64,000 bases of DNA from Pseudoalteromonas rubra (GTDB lineage Bacteria > Pseudomonadota > Gammaproteobacteria > Enterobacterales > Alteromonadaceae). The stretch covers positions 1,178,001-1,242,000 of the forward strand of contig NZ_CP013611.1 in NCBI RefSeq assembly GCF_001482385.1, given 5' to 3'. Below the pieces are notes generated by a model. It was given only the letters and a program-made list of their open reading frames with translations, had not been told where the DNA came from and searched no databases. The position numbers and the translations under genes are program-made. Of the stretch, positions 46,217 through 55,106 are shown piece after piece (the stretch's first letter is position 1; every line of letters begins with the position of its first letter).

Positions 46217-47155
46217 TTAGCTTTGCTCCAGCACCAGTTTCGCGGCCAGCAAATCACTGAGCGCTGTACCAACCGATTTAAACAACGTAATTTCACCGCC
46301 ATCCTGCCTCAGGAAACAGTTTTTCCGAGCCATGTCGGCCAGCTCTCCTGCAACTTGATCTGCACTAAACACCCCTTCCGCAATAGGAATAAGCAACTCT
46401 CCAGCCTCATTCAGAACATTGGTTTTACTGTCAACATATACCCGGCTGGCAAGCAATGTCGCAGTATCAATCTCCCGTGCATCTTTATGATGATTCCCAA
46501 TCAGGTCTATATGTGTTCCCGGACTCAACCAACGCCCGTCAAACAACGGGATGTGGCTACCAGTCGCAGCACAAATCACATCTGCTGAACCTATAAGCTC
46601 GGCATTACTCTGTCCGAGCACGAAGTTAACCTCAGGAAAGGCCTGTGACAGAGTCGCTTTAAGGGTTGCCCCTTTATCTGGGTTTCGGGCAACCAGCGTC
46701 ACTTTTTCGTAGTTCCTCACAGCCAGATGGGCACGCACCATGTAGGGTGCCAGATTCCCTGCACCAAATATCACCAGATGCCTCGCATCTTCTCTGGCTA
46801 AATAAGATGCCGCGAGCGCAGAAACAGCAGCAGTGCGCCATAAAGTCACCTGAGTGCCATCCACCAGCGCCAGAGGCTCACCATGCTCACGATCAAACAA
46901 CATTATTTTTGAATACAGGCTGGCTTTACCATGTGCTTCATTGCCCGGAAAGTAGGTAAACGCCTTAACACCTATCACTGAGTCATTCCATGCTGGCAGC
47001 ACAGCAAAAGCGTCATGATTAGTTGCTTGTGCATCCAGCTCAAAAACGCTACGTCTGGGCATGATATGGGCGCTCGCAAACCCTCGTTGCAGTGCAGCAA
47101 TCAAAGTGGGAAAACTGAGTGCCTGCTGCACCTGCTCTCGCTCTATCATTTTCAT
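46217..47155 (-). CDS. Ornithine cyclodeaminase/mu-crystallin family, probable delta1-pyrroline-2-carboxylate reductase
   Basis: The protein has 312 residues from ATG 47155 (AAAGGAGG 5 nt upstream). OCD-family features are PRRSVFELDA, GVKAFTYFPGN, LVDGTQVTLWRTAAVSALAASYLA and the Rossmann loop VIFGAGNLAPYMVRAH, with IDLIGNHHKDAREID. Mu-crystallin-type members reduce delta1-pyrroline-2-carboxylate to L-proline. The neighbour with a Cys-to-Thr dehydratase signature makes this the likely role. It starts 10 bp after the M24 peptidase gene. Confidence 0.85.
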   Translation of the reverse strand: MKMIEREQVQQALSFPTLIAALQRGFASAHIMPRRSVFELDAQATNHDAFAVLPAWNDSVIGVKAFTYFPGNEAHGKASLYSKIMLFDREHGEPLALVDGTQVTLWRTAAVSALAASYLAREDARHLVIFGAGNLAPYMVRAHLAVRNYEKVTLVARNPDKGATLKATLSQAFPEVNFVLGQSNAELIGSADVICAATGSHIPLFDGRWLSPGTHIDLIGNHHKDAREIDTATLLASRVYVDSKTNVLNEAGELLIPIAEGVFSADQVAGELADMARKNCFLRQDGGEITLFKSVGTALSDLLAAKLVLEQS

Positions 47156-47165
47156 AGTGCCTCCT

Positions 47166-48242
47166 TTATAACTCAAAATCTTGGGGAGCATGAGTCAACA
47201 ACTCATAGCCAGAGTGCGTAATCACAATATCTTCTTCCAGTCTTACCCCACCAACACCCGGAATATAAATCCCTGGCTCAATAGTGATCACATTGCCAGG
47301 TTCCAAGCGGTAATCGACTCCCGGTTTAATGAAGGGCTGTTCATGCAGAAAAAGTCCAAGACCGTGGCCCAGCCCTTCTCCCGCATACTGAGCAAAATCA
47401 CTGTTTATCATAACCGCGTGCGCTGCTGCGTTGAGTACCTGACAATCCTCGCCTGCACAGGCCCTTGTCAGTGCTGCCTGCTGGGCGCTTTGTACCGTAT
47501 CAAATATGCTGCGCTGCTCCGCACTGGGTTTTCCGTACACATAAGTACGCGTCATATCGGAACGATAACCATCAACAACGGCGCCAAAATCAACCAAGAT
47601 CAAGTCGCCATGCTGGAGCTTCTGTGTCGAGGGGTTGCCATGGGGCAAGGCACTACGTGAGCCAAATAGGAGAATGGTGTCAAAAGATACTCCCTCAGAC
47701 CCCAGCTTTTTCATACGATAATCCAGTTCCAGGGCCAGGTCGCGCTCACTGACCCCTTCTTTTACGAGTGGCAAGGTATCGGCCAATGCCTGATCAGCGA
47801 TTTGAGCGGCCTGACGAATGCTAGAAATCTCCTGCTCAGTTTTAACTTGCCGTAATTGTTCTATAAAGCCTGTGCTGGGCGTTAACACACGACCACAAAG
47901 CTCACAGCTGATCTCTTGCCACTGGCTTACATCAATGTGTGCAGCATCAAATGTCAGCGCCTTAAGCTCTGCGGATAGGCGGTTAAGGCACTGACCCAGG
48001 CTTTCAGTGTCTCTGCGCCTTAATATGACATCGGCTTGCTGCGCTTCTGCCTGCGCGCGCTCATAGTAGCGATAGTCTGTGATCAGCTGACACTGCTCAT
48101 GGCTGATCAATAGCGTTGCAGCATGCCCGCTGAACCCACACAGGTAACGAATATTTTCATAGCCGAATACCACCATAGCCTGGTACTCGGATGACCTAAG
48201 CAAATTACGTAAATTGGTTTGTCTTTGTAGATACTGATTCAT
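47166..48242 (-). CDS. M24 family metallopeptidase (Xaa-Pro dipeptidase/aminopeptidase type)
   Basis: The 358-residue protein starts at ATG 48242, overlapping the dehydratase stop (ATGA). It has a creatinase-like N-terminal domain and a pita-bread catalytic domain. Metal ligands are visible: Asp in LVDFGAVVDGYRSDMTRT, His in GHGLGLFLHE, Glu in TIEPGIYIPG and Glu in RLEEDIV. The subfamily cleaves Xaa-Pro bonds; no signal peptide is present, so it works in the cytosol on imported peptides. In this operon it would release proline or hydroxyproline for the flanking enzymes. Confidence 0.92.
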   Translation of the reverse strand: MNQYLQRQTNLRNLLRSSEYQAMVVFGYENIRYLCGFSGHAATLLISHEQCQLITDYRYYERAQAEAQQADVILRRRDTESLGQCLNRLSAELKALTFDAAHIDVSQWQEISCELCGRVLTPSTGFIEQLRQVKTEQEISSIRQAAQIADQALADTLPLVKEGVSERDLALELDYRMKKLGSEGVSFDTILLFGSRSALPHGNPSTQKLQHGDLILVDFGAVVDGYRSDMTRTYVYGKPSAEQRSIFDTVQSAQQAALTRACAGEDCQVLNAAAHAVMINSDFAQYAGEGLGHGLGLFLHEQPFIKPGVDYRLEPGNVITIEPGIYIPGVGGVRLEEDIVITHSGYELLTHAPQDFEL

Positions 48243-49267
48243 CGTAGAATAAACCCTTGTTGAATTGGATCCTCGGGATCCAAGCAAAATCTATGTTCTG
48301 CGGTAACATATGCCTCGCCTGTTACTTTTGGCCGCACCGCATCCCGGCCGTCATATTGGCAAAACGCATCGATACTGACATCAAACCCAGATGCCAGTAT
48401 CCCTTCAATATGGATAGTCTCGCCCAAGGCAAGTGCTCCCTGCGCGGCCAGTAATGCGGCTCTGCCGCTAACACCTGTACCTGTGGGGCTGCGATCTAGC
48501 GAACCATCAGCAAAAATACACACATGACGACTATGGCAATGTGGCCCGCTCACCTGAGAGTTGGAATAGAACACGACACCATATAAGAAACTCAAGGACG
48601 TATCTTCGGGGTGTTCAAGTTGAATCTTGCCTGTTAATGCACGTTTTATTTTCCTACCCAGACAAATGATCTCTTCACTATTTTTCAGGCTCAGAGCCAG
48701 ATCAAGTTGATCGGCGTCGATATAGGCATAATAAGCACCACCAAATGCAATATCACAGTACACAGTGCCCAATCCGGCCAGTGTTACCGGCACATTCAGC
48801 TGACAAACGAAAGACGCGACGTTGTAAAACCCCACCTGTTTTTTGTCACCAGAATAAAACGCGCAGATCTGCCCCGCAGGCGTATCCATCTTCAACTGTT
48901 GCTCACCCACAGTCTCTGGGCTCTGGGTTCTTACCAGCTCAGTCAGTGCAATCACCGCATGACCACACATGGTGGAATACCCCTCATTGTGCATAAACAA
49001 GACACCAAAGGCGCTGTCTGCACGCTGCGGCTCAGTCAGCAACGCACCATACATATCTGCATGTCCTCGTGGCTCAAACATCAGCATTTTGCGCATGTCC
49101 TCATAGTGCGTCAGGCAATACAAGCGTTTGTCGACCATGTTATTCCCTTTTGGCTCAGGCAAACCTGAGGTAATAATACGCAGCGGTTCGCCAGCCGTGT
49201 GCATATCCAATGCTGTTATTTGCGTCCAGTGTCGTGGCATCTGCCACCGGTTAAAATCTAGTTTCAT
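48239..49267 (-). CDS. Trans-3-hydroxy-L-proline dehydratase (proline racemase superfamily)
   Basis: The protein has 342 residues from ATG 49267 (GGAG 5 nt upstream). It has the superfamily opening ITALDMHTAGEPLRIITSG and the first active-site Cys in MCGHAV (about 101). At the second site the usual SPCGTG is SPTGTG. A Thr there is the known mark of trans-3-hydroxy-L-proline dehydratase, as opposed to proline racemase or 4-hydroxyproline epimerase. The product, delta1-pyrroline-2-carboxylate, would be reduced to proline by the OCD-type gene in the same operon. Confidence 0.88.
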   Translation of the reverse strand: MKLDFNRWQMPRHWTQITALDMHTAGEPLRIITSGLPEPKGNNMVDKRLYCLTHYEDMRKMLMFEPRGHADMYGALLTEPQRADSAFGVLFMHNEGYSTMCGHAVIALTELVRTQSPETVGEQQLKMDTPAGQICAFYSGDKKQVGFYNVASFVCQLNVPVTLAGLGTVYCDIAFGGAYYAYIDADQLDLALSLKNSEEIICLGRKIKRALTGKIQLEHPEDTSLSFLYGVVFYSNSQVSGPHCHSRHVCIFADGSLDRSPTGTGVSGRAALLAAQGALALGETIHIEGILASGFDVSIDAFCQYDGRDAVRPKVTGEAYVTAEHRFCLDPEDPIQQGFILR

Positions 49268-49279
49268 CACTTCTCCATA

Positions 49280-49305
49280 AAGAAAAGCCGGGCACGAAGC
49301 CCGAC
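49280..49305 (-). terminator. Terminator or attenuator between the TonB receptor and the dehydratase gene
   Basis: On the minus strand GTCGGGC pairs with GCCCGGC around TTCGT, followed by TTTTCTTT. It sits in the 57-bp gap between two genes of the same direction, so it either ends the receptor transcript or lowers downstream expression. Confidence 0.75.
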
Positions 49306-49324
49306 TAACCAGGGAAACAAACGA

Positions 49325-52300
49325 TCAGAAAGTAAAACGAGCAACCAGGGAAATGTATCGCTCCTCCTGACGACGGGTCACCAGACCATAATCTGGGTTC
49401 AACTCCAGCTCCTGACCTTCTACCGAGCTATTTCGAGTTCTCGTTTCGGTGATGTCCAACGCGGCATCGTTATTCAGCAAGTTGTATACTGTGGCTTTGA
49501 GCATCAAATCATGACCTGAAACCTCAGTGTTATAAGTCATTGATAAGTCAACATTAGTCAACCAAGGTAAGGTATCAATGCTGCCACGGGGTGCCGGGTT
49601 TCCGTGCTCGTCGTAATGGCTAACATGACCGTAATCCCGGCTCACACACGTATCCCAGGGACTGCCGCTTTTACAGCTATCAACATTACGGGGGTGCAAA
49701 GATAGGTAATTGGTCGGGCGACCTGAAATGGCGCGCGCAACCATTCCCAGTGTAAACTCATCAGTCAGCTCATATGCACCGGCAAACTTAAACGCATGGC
49801 GGTGATCATTAGGCAAATTGCCGTAACCATTGTCCATTAGATCTGCGTAATCATAAGACGTTGTCCAGCCGGGGTCTGCTTGGTTATTGTCGGTTTTGAC
49901 CAACCCCTCGGTGTTACCATAACTATGTGACCAGGTATAAGATGAGTTGATCCTCAAACGATCTGTGATGCTGCCTTCAAGTGTAAACTCCAGCGCCAGA
50001 TACTTACGCTTAGCTTGCTGTAATGCCAGCTCCTCTGCACTCAGGCTAATTTCATCCACCTGACCATCGCCGTCGAAGTCGTAGCTCATAGTAATGGCTT
50101 CGCCCGGGTTATTCAGCACATAGTAGGAACTTTGCCCGACATTGTCTGAAATACCCATTTCAGCCAACTTTTTAGCTAGTACAGGACCCACATCGGTATC
50201 TTCTACGCTACGACCCAAATCCCGATAAATGGCACGAATACCAAGTGCCATATCGCCGAACACTTCTTGCTGATAACCCAGCGTGAATTCATCTGAGTAC
50301 ATAGGCTTTAGGCTTGATGAAGCAATCAACCCGGGTTCCGTAATGCCGCGCTGACGCCAGTAACGATCACGAAGCTGTGCACCTCGGCTGGGAGAGCCAT
50401 CTGCGCCCAGTACTGGCAGTCCATTGGCATCCACTTCGTCCAATGCATAATACTCAAACCATTCAATGGAAGAAGACCCTTGTGTCACGTTCATATTGAC
50501 CGAGACGGGCTGGAAATAACGACCATAAGTTGCAAAGATTTTTGCACTGCCATCACCATGTAAGTCATAAATGGCCTGCAACCGGGGTGCAAACTGATCT
50601 TTCATATCAATGAAAGCACGTCCATCGGAGACCGTGTTTTCAAATTCACTGTATCTGAAGCCCAGATTCAGTACCAGATTATCCGTCGCCTGCCAGCTGT
50701 CGTTTACATAGAATGCCAGTGCAGTCGAATCAGAATCCACCTCTCTGGTGCGCACCCGACGCTCAATATAATCCGTGCCCTGTGGCGCACCAGAAATATC
50801 GTCTTCTGATGCGGTTAAGATAGTCCACCACCCCTGTGCCTCACCTAAGCCATTTTGACCTTCATAATAGTCAACCGTGATCTTGCTGTAATCCAGACCA
50901 AATGACACCGAGTGCATTTCGAGATCCCAGGTAAAGTCGAGTTTAAACTGATCGCGCACGAACTCTTCTTCTGTGACACTGCTCGCGGTATGAGACGACA
51001 CCGTGACAAAACCATCACGCTCATCCCACACACCCGGCTCTGTGGATGCGACCACGTTTTCGACATTTTCCGATACCCGACCCAATACAGCAGAGACTGA
51101 GAAAAAGTCATTGATATACCCGTTGTAATTAAGACTGTATACTTTGCCGCCGTCTTCACCGGGGGCAGCAACACCACGTTGCTCCCCTATTACATTGGTT
51201 TCCCAGTCATATCCATAGGATGTAGTATCCCAGGTCCGTTTATTGTTCATCGCTGAAAAGCCCAGGGAGTGGTCTTCACTGATAAACCAGTCTAACTTAG
51301 CAAACCAGCGATCTTCTTCGCGATCACGGTCGTTGTAGACAGTTTGTCTTGCCCAGGTATGGTTTTCTCTGCGTGGAGCTAGTAATCCATAGAAGAACAG
51401 AGAGTCTTCAATCAACGCGCCGCTGGCCCATACCTGAATTTCCTTAAAAGATTCGTCGGACTGCTGGGTATTGGTGTCATAACCCACAACACCATTACTC
51501 TGGTAAATAGAGTCATGCTGGTCTCGCAAACTATTGGGGTCATAACGCATTTCGACACCCAGTTTGAAATCGTTATCACCGGATTTAGATACCGCATTTA
51601 CAATACCACCGAGGGCCCCGCCAAATTCGGGGCTGACACCCCCTGTTTTAACCTGAGTTTGCGCAATGGCTTCCCAAGGCAAACGAATGGAGCCCAAGCC
51701 AGTGCGAATACTGGTGACATTCAGACCATTAAAATAATAGCCATTTTCAGCAGAAGAGGAGCCGCCAAAGCTAGACGCACCTTTAAAGTCTGAACCTCCA
51801 GGTTCTGCAGTGCCGGGAGCCAGCAATGCGATACTTTCAAAACCAGTATTAACGGGCATGGCTTTGATTTCTTCATCTGTGTAAGTGACACCCGCAGTTG
51901 ATGAAGCCATATCGACCCGGCGAATGGCAGTACCTGACACAGCGATACGCTCAATATCCGTGGCACCGACGCGATAGAGTTGCGCATCCAGTAGCACTGA
52001 CTGGCCAATGTTTACTTGGATCTGTTCTTCCATAACCGACTCAAAGCCATCTTTGCTAATCGTTACCTGATACTGACCAACAGGCAAATTACGCAGGATA
52101 TATTCGCCCTGAGCATTGGTTGTTGCGCTGAAGGTCAATCCCTTCGCTTTATGTGTAAACACCAGCTCGACTTCATTGAGCTCACTGCCCTGCCCACTGA
52201 CGATATTACCTCTGACCAGACTGTTACCGTCCGCTGCAAATACAGGCACCGCGCTCCCTATTGCGAGCGCTATTGCACTCGCAGCCAGAGTATGACGGAT

Positions 52301-52330
52301 CGCCTGCGTTTTATTTTTATTGTTACGCAT
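49325..52330 (-). CDS. TonB-dependent receptor with carboxypeptidase-regulatory-like domain (Oar-like)
   Basis: The protein has 1001 residues from ATG 52330 (AGGA 7 nt upstream). A signal peptide ends near SAVPVFAADG. A CarboxypepD_reg-like domain follows (about 35-115; ATTNAQGEYILRNLPVGQYQV), then a plug (RRVDMASSTAGVTYTDEEI, KTGGVSPEFGGALGGIVNAVSKSG) and a large 22-strand-type barrel ending in the aromatic tail YISLVARFTF. It lies immediately upstream of the hydroxyproline genes on the same strand, so its substrate is likely proline- or hydroxyproline-containing peptides. An in-frame GTG at 52384 is a poorer start. Confidence 0.93.
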   Translation of the reverse strand: MRNNKNKTQAIRHTLAASAIALAIGSAVPVFAADGNSLVRGNIVSGQGSELNEVELVFTHKAKGLTFSATTNAQGEYILRNLPVGQYQVTISKDGFESVMEEQIQVNIGQSVLLDAQLYRVGATDIERIAVSGTAIRRVDMASSTAGVTYTDEEIKAMPVNTGFESIALLAPGTAEPGGSDFKGASSFGGSSSAENGYYFNGLNVTSIRTGLGSIRLPWEAIAQTQVKTGGVSPEFGGALGGIVNAVSKSGDNDFKLGVEMRYDPNSLRDQHDSIYQSNGVVGYDTNTQQSDESFKEIQVWASGALIEDSLFFYGLLAPRRENHTWARQTVYNDRDREEDRWFAKLDWFISEDHSLGFSAMNNKRTWDTTSYGYDWETNVIGEQRGVAAPGEDGGKVYSLNYNGYINDFFSVSAVLGRVSENVENVVASTEPGVWDERDGFVTVSSHTASSVTEEEFVRDQFKLDFTWDLEMHSVSFGLDYSKITVDYYEGQNGLGEAQGWWTILTASEDDISGAPQGTDYIERRVRTREVDSDSTALAFYVNDSWQATDNLVLNLGFRYSEFENTVSDGRAFIDMKDQFAPRLQAIYDLHGDGSAKIFATYGRYFQPVSVNMNVTQGSSSIEWFEYYALDEVDANGLPVLGADGSPSRGAQLRDRYWRQRGITEPGLIASSSLKPMYSDEFTLGYQQEVFGDMALGIRAIYRDLGRSVEDTDVGPVLAKKLAEMGISDNVGQSSYYVLNNPGEAITMSYDFDGDGQVDEISLSAEELALQQAKRKYLALEFTLEGSITDRLRINSSYTWSHSYGNTEGLVKTDNNQADPGWTTSYDYADLMDNGYGNLPNDHRHAFKFAGAYELTDEFTLGMVARAISGRPTNYLSLHPRNVDSCKSGSPWDTCVSRDYGHVSHYDEHGNPAPRGSIDTLPWLTNVDLSMTYNTEVSGHDLMLKATVYNLLNNDAALDITETRTRNSSVEGQELELNPDYGLVTRRQEERYISLVARFTF

Positions 52331-52844
52331 TTCTAATTCCTGTTGAGTTCCCATTGATGATTTGCCTGTAATAGGCCTATTCACCCTACAATGAATTTAT
52401 ATTGTATACAATATTTTTTATTCCAAAATACTTGAACTTGTCATCTTCAATATTTTTAACCACACAGCTATACAGAGGCTTGCCAAATACAAGACTCGGC
52501 TCAGAGTCGACTTCACACCCTGTTATCCGTCGCACAGCTAGGATTCTGTGATAACGAGTATCGAGGAAGTACTTGAGTAATTGGAACAACGAATAGAATT
52601 GGAAAGTTACGATGTGTCTAACAGTAGCCAAGCGGCATAGTTCTGTGTTTATACCGACTTCGTAAGCAAATATTGAGGGGTTATTGCTTTGTAGTCATGA
52701 TTTTTGAGAGATTTAGTGAGTATTCACTTTGGAGATTCAGGCAGGTACTTTTAATTTTGGTGAAGTAATAATTTGTCAGTACACAACCAACACTGTTCAA
52801 AAATAGCAGTGCTGGTTGAAGTTTAAATCAATAGGTAGTCTTTA
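52331..52844. other. Intergenic region upstream of the TonB receptor
   Basis: It contains an 81-codon minus-strand frame (52386-52631, TTG start, no Shine-Dalgarno sequence) of unclear coding value, AT-rich DNA and the stem-loop at 52784-52818. The receptor promoter must lie here but I cannot place it. Confidence 0.4.
52784..52818 (-). terminator. Stem-loop after the second GG-leader peptide gene
   Basis: A 12-bp stem (CAACCAGCACTG with CAGTGTTGGTTG, one G-U pair) lies 27 bp past the peptide stop. The T-tract after it is poor, so it may be a weak terminator or a 3'-end stabiliser. Confidence 0.55.
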
Positions 52845-52991
52845 TTAGTGTTTGTGTCCTTCAGCACCCTGACATTCAGTATCGGAGTTTGTGAGTCCTC
52901 CTCCCGCCACATTTGGTGTCAAACCTCTTTCCAAGCCTTTGTTTTCACTTGCTAATTTTTTTACTGGCTTTTTCTTTAAGTTAAGAATCAT
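52845..52991 (-). CDS. Small GG-leader peptide, putative modified-peptide precursor (48 aa)
   Basis: The ATG at 52991 has a near-perfect AAGGAGA 6 nt upstream. The 48-codon product opens MILNLKKKPVKKLASENKG and reaches LTPNVAGG at residues 24-31. The tail has 17 residues with two Thr, one Ser and one Cys, and ends AEGHKH. The leader ending is shared with the 55-codon peptide at 41189-41356, while the tails are unrelated, as expected for a leader/core precursor. It lies between a TonB receptor gene and a DUF885 peptidase-like gene, all on the minus strand. No biosynthetic genes are present. The function is unknown. Confidence 0.72.
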   Translation of the reverse strand: MILNLKKKPVKKLASENKGLERGLTPNVAGGGLTNSDTECQGAEGHKH

Positions 52992-53091
52992 TTTAAGTCT
53001 CCTTGTATTTAACTCAAAACCACACTAAACAAAAGTAAACATAAAGGAGTCGCTATATGAATTAATTAATAAGGTAAAAACTTCCTCATCA

Positions 53092-53120
53092 CCTAAAAAT
53101 AAGGTGGCAAATAGCCACCT
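53092..53120 (-). terminator. Terminator of the DUF885 gene
   Basis: AGGTGGC pairs with GCCACCT around a 5-nt loop. On the minus strand it is followed by TATTTTTA. Confidence 0.82.
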
Positions 53121-53127
53121 CAATAAT

Positions 53128-54990
53128 TTAAATTTGTGATGCCACCCAGCGGTCAACATCATCTTCTACAATGGCCAGTGGCCTTGCGCCTTTAAGCAAA
53201 ATGACATCATGGAACGCTTTTACATCAAACTTATCACCCAGCGCCTTACGGGCTTTATCACGTAATTCAACGAGTTTGATCATACCCAGTTTATAACCAA
53301 GCGCCTGTCCTGGCCAGGCAATATAGCGGTCAATGGCCGACGTCACATCGCTCATTGCCGAGCCTGTTGCCTCCGCAAAATACTCTATCGCCTGCTGACG
53401 CGTCCACTGTTTATAATGCAGACCCGTATCAACCACCAAGCGCGCGGCGCGATAGGCTTCAGCCTGTAAACGACCCAGATCACCGAACGGATCGCCTTCG
53501 TACATGCCCATTTCGTAGGCAACGAGTTCAGAATACAGCGCCCAGCCCTCAATATAGCCATTGAATGACGCATTTTGACGCATCAGACCTATGTCCGTTT
53601 GCAACATATTCAGGGCAATCTGGAAGTGATGACCGGGAACCGCTTCATGATAGGTCAACGTTTTCATGCCAAAGCTGGGTACCGCTTTCATGTCTTTAAG
53701 GTTGATGGCAAACACTCCCGGTCGGCTACCATCTAAAGAAGGTGCACTGTAATAGCCACCCGGTGCACCGGCTTCAACTTCTTTGGGAATACGACGAACC
53801 TCAACTTTTTGGGGCGGCAATGTCGAGAAGTATTGCGGTGCCTTTTTATTGATGGTCTCAATTTCACCCCTTAAAAAGGCTAACAGGGCTTCTCTTCCAG
53901 CATCACTGTCTTCGTATAAAAAACGTGGCTCATCGTTGAGCTGCTTCATACGATCGCCCACAGAGCCCGTAGTATAGCCATTTTCGCGTAGGATCTGATC
54001 CATACGCTCGGTGATCCGTTTAACTTCGGCCAGACCAATATCATGGATCTGCTGCGCGCTGAGATCTGAGTCAGCCAGATAGGTAATTTCATGCTGATAG
54101 AAAGCTTCCCCGCCTGGCTGAGCCCAGATCCCGACTTTTTCAGGCGCTTTTGCTTGTAACACTTCCAGATCAGCAATCACACGGCGATATGCTGGATAAA
54201 CCTTCTGGTCAATTAATACTGTAGCTGCACTAATGAGCTCGGCTCTTTGTGCTTCAGAGATTGACTTAACCTCGGATAACTTGGACTCGAATGAGGTAAC
54301 CAACGGGTGTTTCTTGCCTGAATGTGCGGTGAAGTTATTCAGGTAACCGAATGTATTCGGGAACAGGACCTTGGGCAGGATAATGCCTTTTTCCGCATCG
54401 TCTGCCAATTTATTCCGGACTTGATCTGTCAATGTTGCAAACGCTTCTAGCCTGCTCAGGTAATTTTGTGCATCCTGCAGGTTTTCAACGCTGTGCTGAT
54501 CTTTAAGTAGATTCGGAATGTCTACCAGAGGTCCGGAAAGCTGGTTAACGATATAAGGGAGGTGCCCGCCCCAGGTATCAATATAGCCGCCACTAAATTG
54601 TGCATCACCAGCATAGTAGCGCGCCAGCACCTCGTTCACACGCAGGTGCAGGCGATCATCTTCGCTCATGCTATGTGATTGCAGCCGTTGTAACTTTTGT
54701 GCGGCGTTATTCATATCAATTTGCAGTGCCTGCATGCCAGATGCTGAGTAATCAGGTAACCTGTCGGCATAACTACCGTATTGCTCAGCAGGCAACTTTA
54801 ACGAGGTTGCCAGCGCGGGCTGATGATTAATAAAGGTTTGTGTATATGCGTTAACTTGCTTGTCGATGTCGGCACGGGATAATGGTGCAGCGGCAGTGGC
54901 TGCTGAATCGGTCTGATTGACCCGGCTATCCTGAGCACAGCCCGTCAGAGCCATCGCTATGGCGAGCGTGAGCGCGTTCAACTTATTCAT
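53128..54990 (-). CDS. DUF885 family lipoprotein, putative metallopeptidase
   Basis: The 620-residue protein has a lipobox in LNALTLAIAMALTGC. The DUF885 body has the zinc-type motif TYHEAVPGHHFQIAL (HExxPGHH), APGGYYSAPSLDGSRPGVFAINL before it and EGWALYSELVAYEMG with a further Glu after it. Members resemble carboxypeptidases and collagen- or dipeptide-degrading enzymes, but few are characterised. It is anchored in the envelope. It may supply peptides to the nearby proline-linked genes, though that link is only positional. Confidence 0.9.
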   Translation of the reverse strand: MNKLNALTLAIAMALTGCAQDSRVNQTDSAATAAAPLSRADIDKQVNAYTQTFINHQPALATSLKLPAEQYGSYADRLPDYSASGMQALQIDMNNAAQKLQRLQSHSMSEDDRLHLRVNEVLARYYAGDAQFSGGYIDTWGGHLPYIVNQLSGPLVDIPNLLKDQHSVENLQDAQNYLSRLEAFATLTDQVRNKLADDAEKGIILPKVLFPNTFGYLNNFTAHSGKKHPLVTSFESKLSEVKSISEAQRAELISAATVLIDQKVYPAYRRVIADLEVLQAKAPEKVGIWAQPGGEAFYQHEITYLADSDLSAQQIHDIGLAEVKRITERMDQILRENGYTTGSVGDRMKQLNDEPRFLYEDSDAGREALLAFLRGEIETINKKAPQYFSTLPPQKVEVRRIPKEVEAGAPGGYYSAPSLDGSRPGVFAINLKDMKAVPSFGMKTLTYHEAVPGHHFQIALNMLQTDIGLMRQNASFNGYIEGWALYSELVAYEMGMYEGDPFGDLGRLQAEAYRAARLVVDTGLHYKQWTRQQAIEYFAEATGSAMSDVTSAIDRYIAWPGQALGYKLGMIKLVELRDKARKALGDKFDVKAFHDVILLKGARPLAIVEDDVDRWVASQI

Positions 54991-55106
54991 TTCAGAGCTC
55001 CAGTTTTTTATTCTGTATAGTGTCGTGATGCTGGTATACCATATTTGTCTACAATATACAGCTGATTGAGATCAGAGATTAAGGGCACTCACTTATTTTC
55101 AAGTAC

